Part shown: piece by piece, positions 1 through 9,716 of the stretch
How the letters are laid out: the number at the start of each line of letters is the position of its first letter
Numbering within the stretch: position 1 is the first letter of the stretch
Assembly: GCF_001718795.1 (NCBI RefSeq)
Contig: NZ_CP013437.1
Span: 620,001-684,000, forward strand
Reading direction: 5' to 3'
DNA from: Burkholderia latens
GTDB lineage: Bacteria; Pseudomonadota; Gammaproteobacteria; Burkholderiales; Burkholderiaceae
DNA length: 64,000 nucleotides
The notes under the pieces: model-generated
Seen by the model: the letters and a program-made list of their open reading frames with translations, nothing else
Told to the model about the DNA's origin: nothing
The model's database searches: none
Position numbers and translations under genes: made by a program

Positions 1-38
1 AGAGCGCTGGTCGCCCGCGCGTCGGCGCGCCTTCCGCG

Positions 39-686
39 TTACGCAATCGTCGCCATTTTCGCCGCATCGACGAGCATTTCCATGCCGAGGCCGCCGAGCA
101 CCGCGCCCATCGCCCATCGCTGCGCGAGCAGCAGCGCCGGCCGCGCCCGCAGGAACGTCGCGATGCCGCTCGAGCAGATCGCGACGAACCCGTTCGCCGC
201 AGCGAACGCGGCGATCAACAGCGAACCGAGAAGCAGCGACTGGCCGAACACGCTGCCGTGCCTGTAATCGATGAACTGCGGCAACAGCGACACGAACAGC
301 ATCGCGAGCTTCGGATTGAGCACGCTCGTCGTCGCGCCCATTGCGAGCAGCCGCAGCGGGTGCTCGCTCGGCAGCGCCTTCACGTCGAACGGCGAACGGC
401 CGCCGGGCCGCACGGCCTGCCATGCGAGATAGAGCAGATACGCGGCGCCCACGACGCCGAGCGCAGTGCGTGCATGCGGCACGCTCAGGAACAGCGTCGT
501 GATTCCGAACGCGGCGCCGAACATGTAGAACAGGTAACCGACCATCACGCCCGCCAACGAAATCAGCCCGGCGGTGCGCCCCTGCGCGATCGAGCGCGAC
601 ATCACGTAGACCATGTTCGGCCCGGGCGTGACCGCGAGCATGCCGCCAATGATCAGAAATCCATAGAGCGAGCCGGAGGTCGGCAT
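39..686 (-). CDS. LysE/RhtB family amino-acid exporter
   Basis: Predicted inner-membrane exporter of amino acids or related small metabolites, 215 residues, the usual length of the family. The N-terminal segment holds the family signature TPGPNMVYVMSRS (about residues 19-31), followed by several hydrophobic spans. The ATG at 686 is chosen over a longer reading because AGGAAG lies 9 nt upstream and the family motif then sits at its normal place. It is divergent from a LysR gene starting at 793, the common arrangement in which the regulator controls the exporter. The substrate cannot be told from sequence. Confidence 0.9.
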   Translation of the reverse strand: MPTSGSLYGFLIIGGMLAVTPGPNMVYVMSRSIAQGRTAGLISLAGVMVGYLFYMFGAAFGITTLFLSVPHARTALGVVGAAYLLYLAWQAVRPGGRSPFDVKALPSEHPLRLLAMGATTSVLNPKLAMLFVSLLPQFIDYRHGSVFGQSLLLGSLLIAAFAAANGFVAICSSGIATFLRARPALLLAQRWAMGAVLGGLGMEMLVDAAKMATIA

Positions 687-792
687 GATTGTCGCTTCCT
701 GTAGTGAACGTCGATGGCATTCATTGTCCGGCCATGGAGGCGAACAGTAAAACGGGATAAACTGAATCGATTGATCAGATTTTCTGAATGCG

Positions 793-1644
793 ATGAAGAA
801 GCTCGATCTCGACGTGCTGGCGATGGTGGTGGCCGTGACGGAGTCCGGTTCGTTCGCGCAGGGTGCGCAGGCGGTGCATCGGTCGCCGTCGGCGGTGAGC
901 ATGCAGATCAAGGCGCTGGAGGATTCGCTCGGCAAGCCGCTGTTCATCCGCGACACGCGCAACGTGACCGCCACCGACGACGGCCGCACGCTCGCCGAAT
1001 ACGGCCGCCGGATGCTGGCGATGCGCGACGAGGCGTGGGCATCGGTCGTGCGGCCGGAGATCCGCGGCCGCGTGACGATCGGCGTGCCGGACGATTACAT
1101 ATCGTCGCTGCTGCCGCAGGTGCTCGGCAAGTTCGCCGCGATGCATCCGCGCGTCGAAGTGCGCGTGATCGGCCAACCGAGCAGTGCGCTGGTGCCGATG
1201 CTGAAGGACAACACGGTCGACCTCGCATGCCTCACGCGGATCAAGGGGGTGACGGGCGAACTGATCCGGATGGAACCGCTCGTGTGGGCTGGCTCGCCGA
1301 AACGCGACGTGTGGCAGGAACGGCCGCTGCCGGTGGCGTTTTTCACGCACGGCGGCAGCATGGCGCGCGATCACGCGGTCAAGGCGCTGAACCGGCGGAA
1401 GATTCCATACCGGATGTCATACGAAAGCCCGAGCTTTCTCGGGCTGCTCAGCATGGTCGAGGCCGGCCTCGCGGTCGCGCCGCTCGCGCGCTGTTGCGTG
1501 CCCGATCACCTGTTGCAGTTGTCGGAGAGTCACGGGCTGCCGTCGCTTGGCGAGCTCGAGGTGGTGCTCGCGCGCAGCGCGCAGTCCGCGCGCCCGCCGT
1601 GTGACTACCTTGCCGAGCAGATTCTCGGCGAATGGCGCGCATGA
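793..1644 (+). CDS. LysR-family transcriptional regulator
   Basis: DNA-binding regulator of 283 residues. The N-terminal winged helix-turn-helix (about residues 5-62) includes GSFAQGAQAVHRSPSAVSMQ, and the rest is the periplasmic-binding-like effector domain. The closing residues suggest a slightly shorter C-terminus than the typical 300-residue member. It is divergent from the LysE exporter with about 106 bp between starts, so that exporter is the likely target. No clear Shine-Dalgarno sequence precedes the ATG. The effector is unknown. Confidence 0.9.
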   Translation: MKKLDLDVLAMVVAVTESGSFAQGAQAVHRSPSAVSMQIKALEDSLGKPLFIRDTRNVTATDDGRTLAEYGRRMLAMRDEAWASVVRPEIRGRVTIGVPDDYISSLLPQVLGKFAAMHPRVEVRVIGQPSSALVPMLKDNTVDLACLTRIKGVTGELIRMEPLVWAGSPKRDVWQERPLPVAFFTHGGSMARDHAVKALNRRKIPYRMSYESPSFLGLLSMVEAGLAVAPLARCCVPDHLLQLSESHGLPSLGELEVVLARSAQSARPPCDYLAEQILGEWRA

Positions 1645-1666
1645 GCGCGCTGCATGCACCGGCGCA

Positions 1667-2557
1667 TCAGCACGATTTCAGCAGCCATTCCCGGAACGCC
1701 GCCAACGACGGCAGCGTAGCGTTTTCGGGCGGATACACCAGGTAGTAGCTGCGCTGGCTGGTGATCGCGTCGCCGATCGCGACGAGCTCGCGGCGGCTCA
1801 GCTCGTCTTCCACCAGCACCTTCGGCACGAGGCCGATCCCGATTCCGGCCCGCACGGCCTGGATCAGATGCGACGTCAGCTCGAAGCTCGGGCCGATCCG
1901 CATGTCGCGATGGTCGAGACCGAAATGCGTGAACCATTCGGCCCACGCGTGCTGGTTGCTCGTCACGCCCAGCAGCGTCTGCCCGGCAGCCCATGACGGC
2001 GCGTGCGAGTCGGCCTTGCGCCGCCCGGCAGCATCCGGGCTCGCGATCGCGATCAGGAATTCGTTGTACAGCCGGTGCGCGTGCAGCCCGGGCCAATCGC
2101 CCGTGCCGACGGTGATCGCCGCGTCGAGATCGTCGGTATGGAAATCGATGCCGCCGATCCGCGAATGCAGGTGCACGGTCACGCCCGGATGCGCGGCGTA
2201 GAAGCCGTGCAGGTGCGGCAGCAGCCATTTCGAGCCGAAGGTTGGCAACGTCGCGAGCCGCAGCGTGCCCGCGCCGGCCTGGTGCGACATCGCCTGCAGT
2301 GTCGCACCACGAATGCGGCCAAGCGCGCCGCTCAGCTCGACGAAGTAGCGCCGCCCGACTTCGGTCAGCTTCACCGACCGGCCTTCGCGGCGAAACAGCG
2401 GCACGCCGAGCTGATCTTCGAGCGTCTGCACCTGCCGGCTGATCGCGCTCTGGCTCAGCGCCAGCTCGTCGGCCGCGCGGGTGTAGCTCTCATGCCGCGC
2501 GGCGGCCTCGAACACCAGCAGCAGCGACATCGACGGGGTCAGGTGACGGTAATTCAT
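1667..2557 (-). CDS. LysR-family regulator, GcvA-like
   Basis: Regulator of 296 residues beginning MNYRHLTPSMSLLLVFEAAA, the N-terminal style of the GcvA/AmpR subgroup of LysR proteins. The HTH covers about residues 20-60 (YTRAADELALSQSAISRQVQ). It is divergent from the YdiJ-type dehydrogenase at 2709, and the shared 151-bp interval holds a 16-bp inverted repeat, so it probably controls that gene. The start at 2557 matches the subgroup's usual N-terminus; a longer upstream reading lacks support. Confidence 0.9.
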   Translation of the reverse strand: MNYRHLTPSMSLLLVFEAAARHESYTRAADELALSQSAISRQVQTLEDQLGVPLFRREGRSVKLTEVGRRYFVELSGALGRIRGATLQAMSHQAGAGTLRLATLPTFGSKWLLPHLHGFYAAHPGVTVHLHSRIGGIDFHTDDLDAAITVGTGDWPGLHAHRLYNEFLIAIASPDAAGRRKADSHAPSWAAGQTLLGVTSNQHAWAEWFTHFGLDHRDMRIGPSFELTSHLIQAVRAGIGIGLVPKVLVEDELSRRELVAIGDAITSQRSYYLVYPPENATLPSLAAFREWLLKSC

Positions 2558-2659
2558 GAGTTTTATGCAAGTTTTGCCGGAGCAGAATTCGTTTGTTTGG
2601 CGCCCGGATTCGCAAGATACTGGATTTCCGGGCTCAGCGGAATCTTGCTCAAAACTCAT
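2556..2659. promoter_or_regulatory. Inverted-repeat pair in the LysR/ydiJ intergenic region
   Basis: ATGAGTTTTATGCAAG at 2556-2571 is matched by CTTGCTCAAAACTCAT at 2644-2659. The reverse complement of the second agrees with the first at 14 of 16 positions. The two arms lie 72 bp apart between divergent genes, one of them a LysR regulator, which suggests regulator binding sites. The first arm overlaps the start codon of the LysR gene, which would allow autoregulation. Confidence 0.5.
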
Positions 2660-2708
2660 GGTTCTGACGGGCTCCGCACGCCGGCTTCTCCACCTTGCGC
2701 TTTCAACC

Positions 2709-5700
2709 ATGTCGATTGCTTCGTTGCCCCGTCCCGCCAGCCCGCCCGACGGCCGTTACCGTGATTTTCTCGCGGCGCTCCACGCCGCCGGGTTCGCCGG
2801 CGAGATTCGGGTCGACCATGCGAACCGGACCGTCCAGGCGACCGACAACTCGATCTACCAGCGCTTGCCGCAAGCGGTGGTTTGCCCGGCGCACGCGGAC
2901 GACGTGCGGCTGCTCGCGCGCCTGCTCGCCGAACCCGCGCACCGCGACGTCGCGGTGGCCGCGCGCGGCGGCGGCACCGGCACCAACGGACAGTCGCTGA
3001 CCGACGGCGTGGTCGTGGACCTGTCGCGCAACATGAACCGGATCCTCGAAATCAACGCGCAAGAGCGCTGGGTGCGCGTGCAGCCGGGTGTCGTCAAGGA
3101 TCAGCTCAATGCGGCGCTGAAGGCGCACGGGCTCTTCTTCGCGCCGGAACTGTCGACGTCGAACCGTGCCACCGTCGGCGGGATGATCAACACCGATGCG
3201 AGCGGGCAGGGTAGCTGCACGTATGGCAAGACGCGCGACCATGTGCTCGCGCTCGACTTCGTGCTGTTGGGCGGCGAGCAACTGCACAGCGACGCGCTCG
3301 ACGACGACGAACTGGCGCGCCGCTGCGCGCGGCAGGACCGCATCGGCAAGGTCTATCGCACCGCGCGCCGGATCAGCGACGAGCAGGCTGCACTGATCGA
3401 CGCGAAGTTTCCGAAGCTCAACCGCTGCCTGACCGGCTACGATCTCGCGCACCTGCGGGAACCGGACGGCCGCTTCAACCTGAACAGCGTGCTGTGCGGT
3501 GCGGAAGGCTCGCTCGGCTTTGTCGTCGAGGCGAAGCTGAACGTGCTGCCGATTCCGAAATATTCGGTGCTGGTGAACGTGCGCTACGCGGGCTTCATGG
3601 ACGCGCTGCGCGATGCGCGCGCGCTGCTCGAACTCAAGCCGCTGTCGATCGAGACGGTCGACTCGAAGGTGCTGATGCTCGCGATGAAGGATTTCGTGTG
3701 GAGCAGCGTGGCCGAGTATTTCCCGCAGGACGATGCGCGCCCGACGCTCGGCATCAATCTGATCGAATTCTGCGGCGACGATGCTGCCGACGTCGATGCA
3801 CGCGTGCGCGCGTTCGTCGCGCACCTGCGCACCGATACGAGCGTCGAGCGGCTCGGCCATACGATCGCGACCGGCGACGACGCGGTGAAGCGCGTGTACG
3901 CGATGCGCAAGCGCGCGGTCGGCCTGCTCGGCAACGTACAGGGCGAGGCGCGCCCGCAGCCGTTCGTCGAGGACACTGCGGTGCCGCCCGAGAACCTCGC
4001 GGCGTACATCGCCGAATTCCGCGCGCTGCTCGACGGCCACGGGTTGCAATACGGGATGTTCGGCCACGTCGACGCCGGCGTGCTGCACGTGCGTCCCGCG
4101 CTCGACATGAAGGATCCAAAGCAGGCCGCGCTGGTGCGGCCGGTGTCGGACGCGGTGGCCGAGCTCACGCAGCGTCATGGCGGCCTGTTGTGGGGCGAGC
4201 ACGGCAAGGGCGTACGTTCCGAATATGCGCCGGCATTCTTCGGCGAGCTGTATCCGTCGCTGCAGCAGCTGAAGGCTGCGTTCGATCCGCACAACCAGCT
4301 GAACCCCGGCAAGATCGCGACGCCGCCAGCGCCCGCGCTGCGGCTGCTGAAGATCGACGAAGTGCCGACGCGCGGCGACCATGACCGGCAGATCGACGAG
4401 CGCGTGTGGCAGAGCTACGGCACGGCGATGCACTGCAACGGCAACGGGGCATGCTACAACTTCGATCCGGACGACGCGATGTGCCCGTCGTGGAAGGCGA
4501 CGCGCGAGCGCGTGCAGTCGCCGAAGGGGCGCGCGTCGCTGATGCGCGAATGGTTGCGTCTGCAAGGACAGGCGGGTGTTGACGTCGTCGCGGCGGCGCG
4601 TGCGCGGCAACCGTTCGTGCGCGGCTTCGCCGCACGCTGGCGCAACAGCCGCGCGGCGCGCAACGGCGCTGCCGACTTCTCGCACGAGGTGTACGACGCG
4701 ATGGCCGGCTGCCTCGCGTGCAAGTCGTGCGCGGGGCAGTGCCCGGTCAAGGTCAACGTGCCGGAGTTTCGTTCCCGCTTTCTCGAGCTGTATCACCAGC
4801 GCTACCAGCGGCCGCTGCGCGACTATCTGATCGGCTCGCTCGAATTCACGATGCCGTTGATGGCCCGCGCGCCCGCGCTGTACAACGCGCTGATGCGCGC
4901 CGGGTGGGTGCGCACGCTGCTCGAGCGGTACGTCGGGATGGTCGATAGCCCGCTGTTGAGCCGCTTCGATCTCGCGGCCGTGATCCGGCAATGGAACGTG
5001 CGGCCGGCCGATCCGCACGCGCTCGCCGCGTTGACCGACGCACAGCGCGCGCGCAGCGTCGTTATCGTGCAGGACACGTTCACGCGCTACTTCGACACCG
5101 AGCAGCTTGCGACGTTGATCGAACTCGCCGCACGCATCGGCTTCCAGGTGTGGCTTGCCCCGCTCGCGCCGAACGGCAAGGCGCTGCATGTGCAGGGATT
5201 TCTGCGAGCGTTCGCGCAGGTCGCGATCCGCAACGCAACGCAGTTGGCCGCGCTCGCGCGCCCCGGTGTCGCGCTCGTTGGCCTCGATCCGGCGATGACG
5301 CTCACATATCGGCAGGAATATCTGAAGGTGACGGGCCTCGCCGACGTGCCGAAGGTCGCGCTGCCGCAGGAGTGGCTGGTCGATGCGTTGCCGGAAACCG
5401 GCGCGGGCGCGGGTGTCGGTGCGCCGTCCGCAACGTACCGATTGCTGCCGCACTGCACCGAAAGGACCAACGCGCCGGACAGCGGCAAGCAATGGGCGCA
5501 GGTATTCGCGCGCCGCGGGCTGCGGCTGACGCTTCAGGAGACCGGGTGCTGCGGAATGTCGGGCACCTACGGGCACGAGGCGCGCAACCTGCAGACGTCG
5601 CGCACGATTTACGCGCAGTCGTGGGCCGCGCACGTCGACGCGCCGGTCGAGCACGGAGAAGCGCTGGCGACCGGTTATTCGTGTCGCAGCCAGGTAAAGC

Positions 5701-5798
5701 GCATGTCCGCGCGGCAACTGCGGCATCCGCTGCAGGCGCTGCTCGATCACGCGCGTGCGACGGGCGCGCGGCCGGGCAGCGCGACGAGCGCAGCCTGA
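2709..5798 (+). CDS. ydiJ: FAD/Fe-S D-2-hydroxyglutarate dehydrogenase, YdiJ type
   Basis: Large two-part oxidoreductase of 1029 residues, close to the length of E. coli YdiJ, which oxidises D-2-hydroxyglutarate. The N-terminal half is a PCMH-type FAD-binding domain (AARGGGTGTNGQS near residue 80) plus an FAD-oxidase C-terminal domain. The second half carries Fe-S cysteines: CNGNGAC near residue 577, CLACKSCAGQCP near 669, and a GlpC/HdrD-type cysteine-rich domain with GCCGMSG near 947. The ATG at 2709 gives the family N-terminus; an earlier in-frame ATG at 2556 would run through the intergenic repeats. The exact substrate is inferred from YdiJ. The divergent GcvA-like LysR is its probable regulator. 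Confidence 0.88.
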   Translation: MSIASLPRPASPPDGRYRDFLAALHAAGFAGEIRVDHANRTVQATDNSIYQRLPQAVVCPAHADDVRLLARLLAEPAHRDVAVAARGGGTGTNGQSLTDGVVVDLSRNMNRILEINAQERWVRVQPGVVKDQLNAALKAHGLFFAPELSTSNRATVGGMINTDASGQGSCTYGKTRDHVLALDFVLLGGEQLHSDALDDDELARRCARQDRIGKVYRTARRISDEQAALIDAKFPKLNRCLTGYDLAHLREPDGRFNLNSVLCGAEGSLGFVVEAKLNVLPIPKYSVLVNVRYAGFMDALRDARALLELKPLSIETVDSKVLMLAMKDFVWSSVAEYFPQDDARPTLGINLIEFCGDDAADVDARVRAFVAHLRTDTSVERLGHTIATGDDAVKRVYAMRKRAVGLLGNVQGEARPQPFVEDTAVPPENLAAYIAEFRALLDGHGLQYGMFGHVDAGVLHVRPALDMKDPKQAALVRPVSDAVAELTQRHGGLLWGEHGKGVRSEYAPAFFGELYPSLQQLKAAFDPHNQLNPGKIATPPAPALRLLKIDEVPTRGDHDRQIDERVWQSYGTAMHCNGNGACYNFDPDDAMCPSWKATRERVQSPKGRASLMREWLRLQGQAGVDVVAAARARQPFVRGFAARWRNSRAARNGAADFSHEVYDAMAGCLACKSCAGQCPVKVNVPEFRSRFLELYHQRYQRPLRDYLIGSLEFTMPLMARAPALYNALMRAGWVRTLLERYVGMVDSPLLSRFDLAAVIRQWNVRPADPHALAALTDAQRARSVVIVQDTFTRYFDTEQLATLIELAARIGFQVWLAPLAPNGKALHVQGFLRAFAQVAIRNATQLAALARPGVALVGLDPAMTLTYRQEYLKVTGLADVPKVALPQEWLVDALPETGAGAGVGAPSATYRLLPHCTERTNAPDSGKQWAQVFARRGLRLTLQETGCCGMSGTYGHEARNLQTSRTIYAQSWAAHVDAPVEHGEALATGYSCRSQVKRMSARQLRHPLQALLDHARATGARPGSATSAA

Positions 5799-6134
5799 TC
5801 GCGGCGTGCGCGCGCTGGTCGACGCGCGGTATGCGACGCTGAATGCGGCATGTCTTCCGCGCGCGCGGCGAACTCGCAAACCTGGCCGACGGCATTCGCG
5901 GCATCGATCGCTTGAAGGCGTGCAACCTGGCGCCGATGGAAAAGAGGGGGGGCGTTTGCCCGACGCGTACCGGATGCCGATACGATCGGTGGCGATCGCA
6001 TGGCCCGTATCGACTGCGTGCGTCGCGCAGTTCAGGCCCGGCTTGCCGTTATTCCCGACGCAAGCCGCGTGATGCCGCGCGGCGTACAAAGGGTTGCGCG
6101 CCAGAGCGACGGCAGGACCCGTCGGCCGCGAAGT
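5799..6134. other. Intergenic region, no gene seen
   Basis: This is 336 bp between the 3' ends of ydiJ and the small HTH gene, which converge here. Open frames crossing it have no start context or recognisable product. I see no strong hairpin or repeat. Confidence 0.5.
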
Positions 6135-6437
6135 TCACGAATCGCCGTTGCGGCGCTTCGCGGAACGTGGCTTGGCTGCCGCGGGAAACGCGCCGACGCC
6201 GCGCGGGCGCTTCGGCTCGATGCCGGTCTTGCCGATCACGTGCCGGAAATCGATTTCGTGGGCGGCGAGCGCGCCGATCAGCGTCGCGATGACCGCGAGG
6301 TGCGAAGGGACGGTGCCCTTGCTCGAATAGTTGGTGATGGAGCTTTCGTTCATCCGGATCAGCCGGGCGAATTCGCGCGCCGTCAGTTGCGCTTTCTTCA
6401 ACTCCTGTTGAAATTCCGCATACGCCATCGCACACAT
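6135..6437 (-). CDS. Small XRE-like helix-turn-helix protein
   Basis: 100-residue protein. Residues 4-55 look like a Cro/CI-type HTH: FQQELKKAQLTAREFARLIR followed by MNESSITNYSSKGTVPSHLA. The basic tail is rich in Lys, Arg and Pro and may be disordered. The ATG at 6437 has GGAG about 11 nt upstream; an internal ATG at 6428 is also possible. It lies between ydiJ and a binding-protein gene with no obvious functional partner. Target and function are unknown. Confidence 0.75.
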   Translation of the reverse strand: MCAMAYAEFQQELKKAQLTAREFARLIRMNESSITNYSSKGTVPSHLAVIATLIGALAAHEIDFRHVIGKTGIEPKRPRGVGAFPAAAKPRSAKRRNGDS

Positions 6438-6525
6438 GTCGCTTCGTCTCCGAAAAGCTTGAATCGGCCCCGCGCGGCACCGCCGCCGACGGGTGGCGTT
6501 CCCGTCGGGCCGGTATCGCCGGGAA

Positions 6526-7680
6526 TTACATCTTCACCTGGTCGAGGAAGGTCTTCTTGCCGGTCTTGTAGCCGTAGATCGAGATGACCCCGTGCGTCAG
6601 ATCGCCTTTCGCGTCGAACGTCGTCGTGCCGATCACGCCGTCGTACTTCGTCGACGGCATCGCCGCGAGGATCTTCGCCGGGTCCGTCGAATTCGCGCGC
6701 TTCATCGCGTCGACCGCGATGTAGACCGCGTCGTACGCGAACGGCGCATCGAACTTGATGCCCTGGTTGAAGCGCTTCTGGTACTTCGCGAGGAACGCAG
6801 CGCCGCCCGGCATCTTCTCGAGCGCCGCGCCCGCCTGCGAGCACAGCACGTTGTCCGCCGCGGGGCCCGCGAGTTCGGCCAGCGAGTCGGTGCACACGCC
6901 GTCGCCCGACAGGATCTTCGCGCGCAGGCCGAGCTGCTTCGCCTGCTTCGCAAGCGGGCCGCCGGTGGCGTCCATGCCGCCGTACATGATCGCGTCGGGG
7001 TTCTCGCCCTTGATCTTCGTCAGGATTGCGCGGAAGTCGACGGCCTTGTCATTCGTCGCATCGTGCGACAGCACTTTCAGGCCCAGCGCCTTCGCCTTCT
7101 TCTCGAACTCGTTCGCGAGACCCTGGCCGTACGCGGTCGAATCGTCGATCACCGCGACGCTCTTCACGCCTTTCGACTGCGCGTAGCTTGCGAGCGCCGG
7201 GCCCTGCTGCGCGTCGGTCGCGACCACGCGATAGGTCGTCTTGAAGCCCTGCTGCGTGTACGTCGGATTCGTGGCCGACGGCGAGATCTGCACGATGCCC
7301 GCATCGCTGTAGATCTTCGACGCCGGGATCGACGTGCCCGAGTTCAGGTGACCGATCACGGCGACGACCTTGTCGTCGACCAGCTTCTGCGCAACCTGCG
7401 TCGCCTGGCGCGGGTCGGCCGCGTCATCCTGCGCGTCGAGCTGCAGCGTGATCTTCTTGCCGCCGATCGTCAGCCCTTTCGCGTTGATTTCCTCGACCGC
7501 GAGGCGCGCACCGTTCTCGTTGTCCTTGCCGAGGTGCGAAATGCCGCCCGTCGTCGGTTCGACGCTGCCGATCTTCACGACCTGGTCGGCCATCGCGCCC
7601 GACGCGGCCGCGAATGCGGCGGCTGCCAGTGCGACGGTGACCAGGGGTTTGCAGCGCATGCCGACTGTGCTTCGTTCCAT
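6526..7680 (-). CDS. Branched-chain amino acid ABC transporter substrate-binding protein (LivK-like)
   Basis: Periplasmic binding protein of 384 residues. A signal peptide ends near ASGAMA (about residue 27), followed by DQVVKIGSVEPTTGGISHLG, the start of a type I (Leu/Ile/Val-binding) fold. Motifs such as GHLNSGTSIPA and SPSATNPTYTQQGFKTTYRV are typical of LivJ/LivK. The ATG at 7680 has GGAG with 7-nt spacing. No permease or ATPase genes are nearby, so it is an orphan that must use transporter parts coded elsewhere. The ligand could be leucine or another small amino acid. Confidence 0.92.
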   Translation of the reverse strand: MERSTVGMRCKPLVTVALAAAAFAAASGAMADQVVKIGSVEPTTGGISHLGKDNENGARLAVEEINAKGLTIGGKKITLQLDAQDDAADPRQATQVAQKLVDDKVVAVIGHLNSGTSIPASKIYSDAGIVQISPSATNPTYTQQGFKTTYRVVATDAQQGPALASYAQSKGVKSVAVIDDSTAYGQGLANEFEKKAKALGLKVLSHDATNDKAVDFRAILTKIKGENPDAIMYGGMDATGGPLAKQAKQLGLRAKILSGDGVCTDSLAELAGPAADNVLCSQAGAALEKMPGGAAFLAKYQKRFNQGIKFDAPFAYDAVYIAVDAMKRANSTDPAKILAAMPSTKYDGVIGTTTFDAKGDLTHGVISIYGYKTGKKTFLDQVKM

Positions 7681-8395
7681 CTGCCATCTCCGTTGATTGA
7701 TAGTTCTCGTACCGTCCGGGCTGCCGCGCCCTCGTGACGCGCCCAGGCTGCCGAACGAGCCCCCGTGACCCGTGACGGGTTCGGCTCGCGTGCCGTCGCG
7801 CGGCGCCCGGGCGCGGGCGATTTCGTCTGACGACACGCAATCGTATGAATATATCCGAACGCGCTTGCCGCCGCTGCCGCGAATTACGTAGCCTTGCGCA
7901 AATTTGACGCGCTCGTGCGGCGGTTCTGCGTTCGACCGTGCCGTCGCGCGGCGTTCGCATCGCCGATCGCACCGATTATTCGGCGGCGCGGATGCCGCTG
8001 ACCATGGACAGTGCGATGCAATCAATCGCGAAGTGTTCGGTCGATTCGTCTGCACACTTGCGGACCGGCGCGCGCGGCCGCGTCGATCGCAACGCCGAGA
8101 CGCAGCCGTCACGCTTTTGATGCAACTAACGGTCATATCCCGCGGCGCCGGCGAATTGGCGCGGGCGCGAACGGGTGACGCAGGTATTCTGCTTTGCAGA
8201 TTACGGGGCGACTTGAATCCATCGTGACGGGGCTTCCCCGATGGATGTCGCGCGCACAGCGCGGCTGCCTGGACGTTGTTGCGGCTCGACCGGGAAGGGT
8301 GGATCGCCGACAATGCGTGTGCGGAAAACCGGAACATCGTAAAGATGAGCGAGAATCGAGGGTTTCGAGCCGTTCGAATGCACAGGGAATGAGGA
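7681..8395. other. Long divergent intergenic region
   Basis: This is 715 bp between the LivK-like gene (minus strand) and the next gene (plus strand). It should carry both promoters. An AT-rich patch at 7842-7858 (GTATGAATATATCCGAA) and TTGCGCAA at 7894-7901 stand out from the GC-rich surroundings. I see no credible coding sequence. Confidence 0.4.
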
Positions 8396-9058
8396 ATGAA
8401 TAGACCAGACAAGTCGGCGAAAGCGCGTGCCGCGCTCGACCAGCTTTTTTCGGGCATGGCGCCCGCGGACGCGCAGCAGCGTGCGTCGTCGCGTCCGGGC
8501 AATCCGTTCGAAGCGGCGGGCGACGCCGCGGGCGCCGACGGGCGCGTCGAAGTCACGCTGTCGACGCGAATCCAGCTGCGCGGCTATCCGGGCGCGGACG
8601 CGTTCATGAAGCGCATGGCCGAGGCCTGGGGTCTTACGTGGGGCCCATACGATGCGGTGCGCGCATCGGCGACGCTGCCGGCCGGGTGGCGTTCGCGCCG
8701 GCTGCCGGAAGTCACGCAGATCGTCGACGAACGCGACGTGTTGCGCGCGGAAAGCAGCCTGCAGGGCGGCGAGATGTCGTATCTGAAAGTGCATCCGCGC
8801 TACTACATCGATGCGCGCAAGGGGGCCGGCTGGCGCAAGTCGTCGAAGGCGTCCGACGATCCGGATCTCGACGGCCCCGACTGGAACTGCTACGTGATGG
8901 ATCGGGAAAAGTCCGTCGAAGTGCACGAGCTGACGACGTCGTCGTCGAAGGCCGACCTCGACAACGCACGCGCGACGCTGCTGAAATGGCTCGACGAGCA
9001 CTACCCGAAACATCGCGATCCGTTCGCATACTGGACGGACTGCGAACGTCCGTTGTAA
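8396..9058 (+). CDS. Conserved hypothetical protein
   Basis: 220-residue soluble protein that I cannot assign to a family. It has no signal peptide or membrane span. The N-terminal 45 residues are Ala-rich and probably flexible. The middle has aromatic-rich stretches (AWGLTWGPYDAV, YLKVHPRYYIDA), and the C-terminal part is acidic to neutral. GAGG precedes the ATG. Codon use matches the neighbours, which supports it being a real gene. It is followed 36 bp later by a small membrane protein gene on the same strand, so the two may be cotranscribed. Confidence 0.7.
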   Translation: MNRPDKSAKARAALDQLFSGMAPADAQQRASSRPGNPFEAAGDAAGADGRVEVTLSTRIQLRGYPGADAFMKRMAEAWGLTWGPYDAVRASATLPAGWRSRRLPEVTQIVDERDVLRAESSLQGGEMSYLKVHPRYYIDARKGAGWRKSSKASDDPDLDGPDWNCYVMDREKSVEVHELTTSSSKADLDNARATLLKWLDEHYPKHRDPFAYWTDCERPL

Positions 9059-9094
9059 GCCGCGCAGGGCGGCCTGTGATCGCGGAGGCGGCAC

Positions 9095-9562
9095 GTGAAG
9101 CGCAATGGTGCGATCCCGGTTTTGTTGGCGGCGTTCGGCGCGGCCGTCGGATCGACCGTCATCGAACTGCTGCTCTGGCCGCTCGCCGGCGAAGACCCGA
9201 TTCACAATCTGTTTCGCGATGCACGCATGACCGCCGCGCTCGTGATCGGACGACGGGTGCTTGGCGCTCCCGCCGGCTTCGATCCGGCGATCATGAGCGT
9301 CGCGACGCTCGTGCATGCCGCGCTGTCGCTTGCCTACGCTGCCGTGCTCGCGAGGCTGGTCCGCAATCTGTCCTCCGGCGCCGCGCTGCTCGCGGGCGGC
9401 GTATTCGGTCTCGTGCTGTATGGCGTCAACCTGCATGCATTCACGGCGATCTTTCCGTGGTTCGTTGACGCGCGCGGCGCGATCACGCTCGTTGCACACG
9501 TCGTCTTCGGCGCGACCGCGGCCGGCGTGTACTGCGGCGTGCGGTGCGTAACGCCCGGATGA
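9095..9562 (+). CDS. Small integral membrane protein, function unknown
   Basis: 155 residues with about four hydrophobic segments (residues 7-27, 68-88, 94-112 and 127-148). It starts at GTG with a strong GGAGG 7 nt upstream. I recognise no catalytic or transport motif. It follows the hypothetical gene ending at 9058 closely enough to share a transcript. Confidence 0.65.
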   Translation: MKRNGAIPVLLAAFGAAVGSTVIELLLWPLAGEDPIHNLFRDARMTAALVIGRRVLGAPAGFDPAIMSVATLVHAALSLAYAAVLARLVRNLSSGAALLAGGVFGLVLYGVNLHAFTAIFPWFVDARGAITLVAHVVFGATAAGVYCGVRCVTPG

Positions 9563-9716
9563 TCGCCGGCGGCTTGCGCGCCGCGCTTGCACCACCCGAC
9601 CCCCGGAATAACCCGGCGTGTTCTATCGTTTACTGGCCGGGTGACTCTGCACGAAGCGTATGCGGACAATCACGCGAAGGGTCGAGCGGTCCGGGGCATC
9701 AAAGCAGGAGCCGATC

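Noticed and set aside
2703..6089. A 1128-codon open frame on the minus strand
   Set aside because: It lies fully opposite ydiJ, is rich in Arg/His/Ala without any domain, and is a shadow of high-GC codon use.
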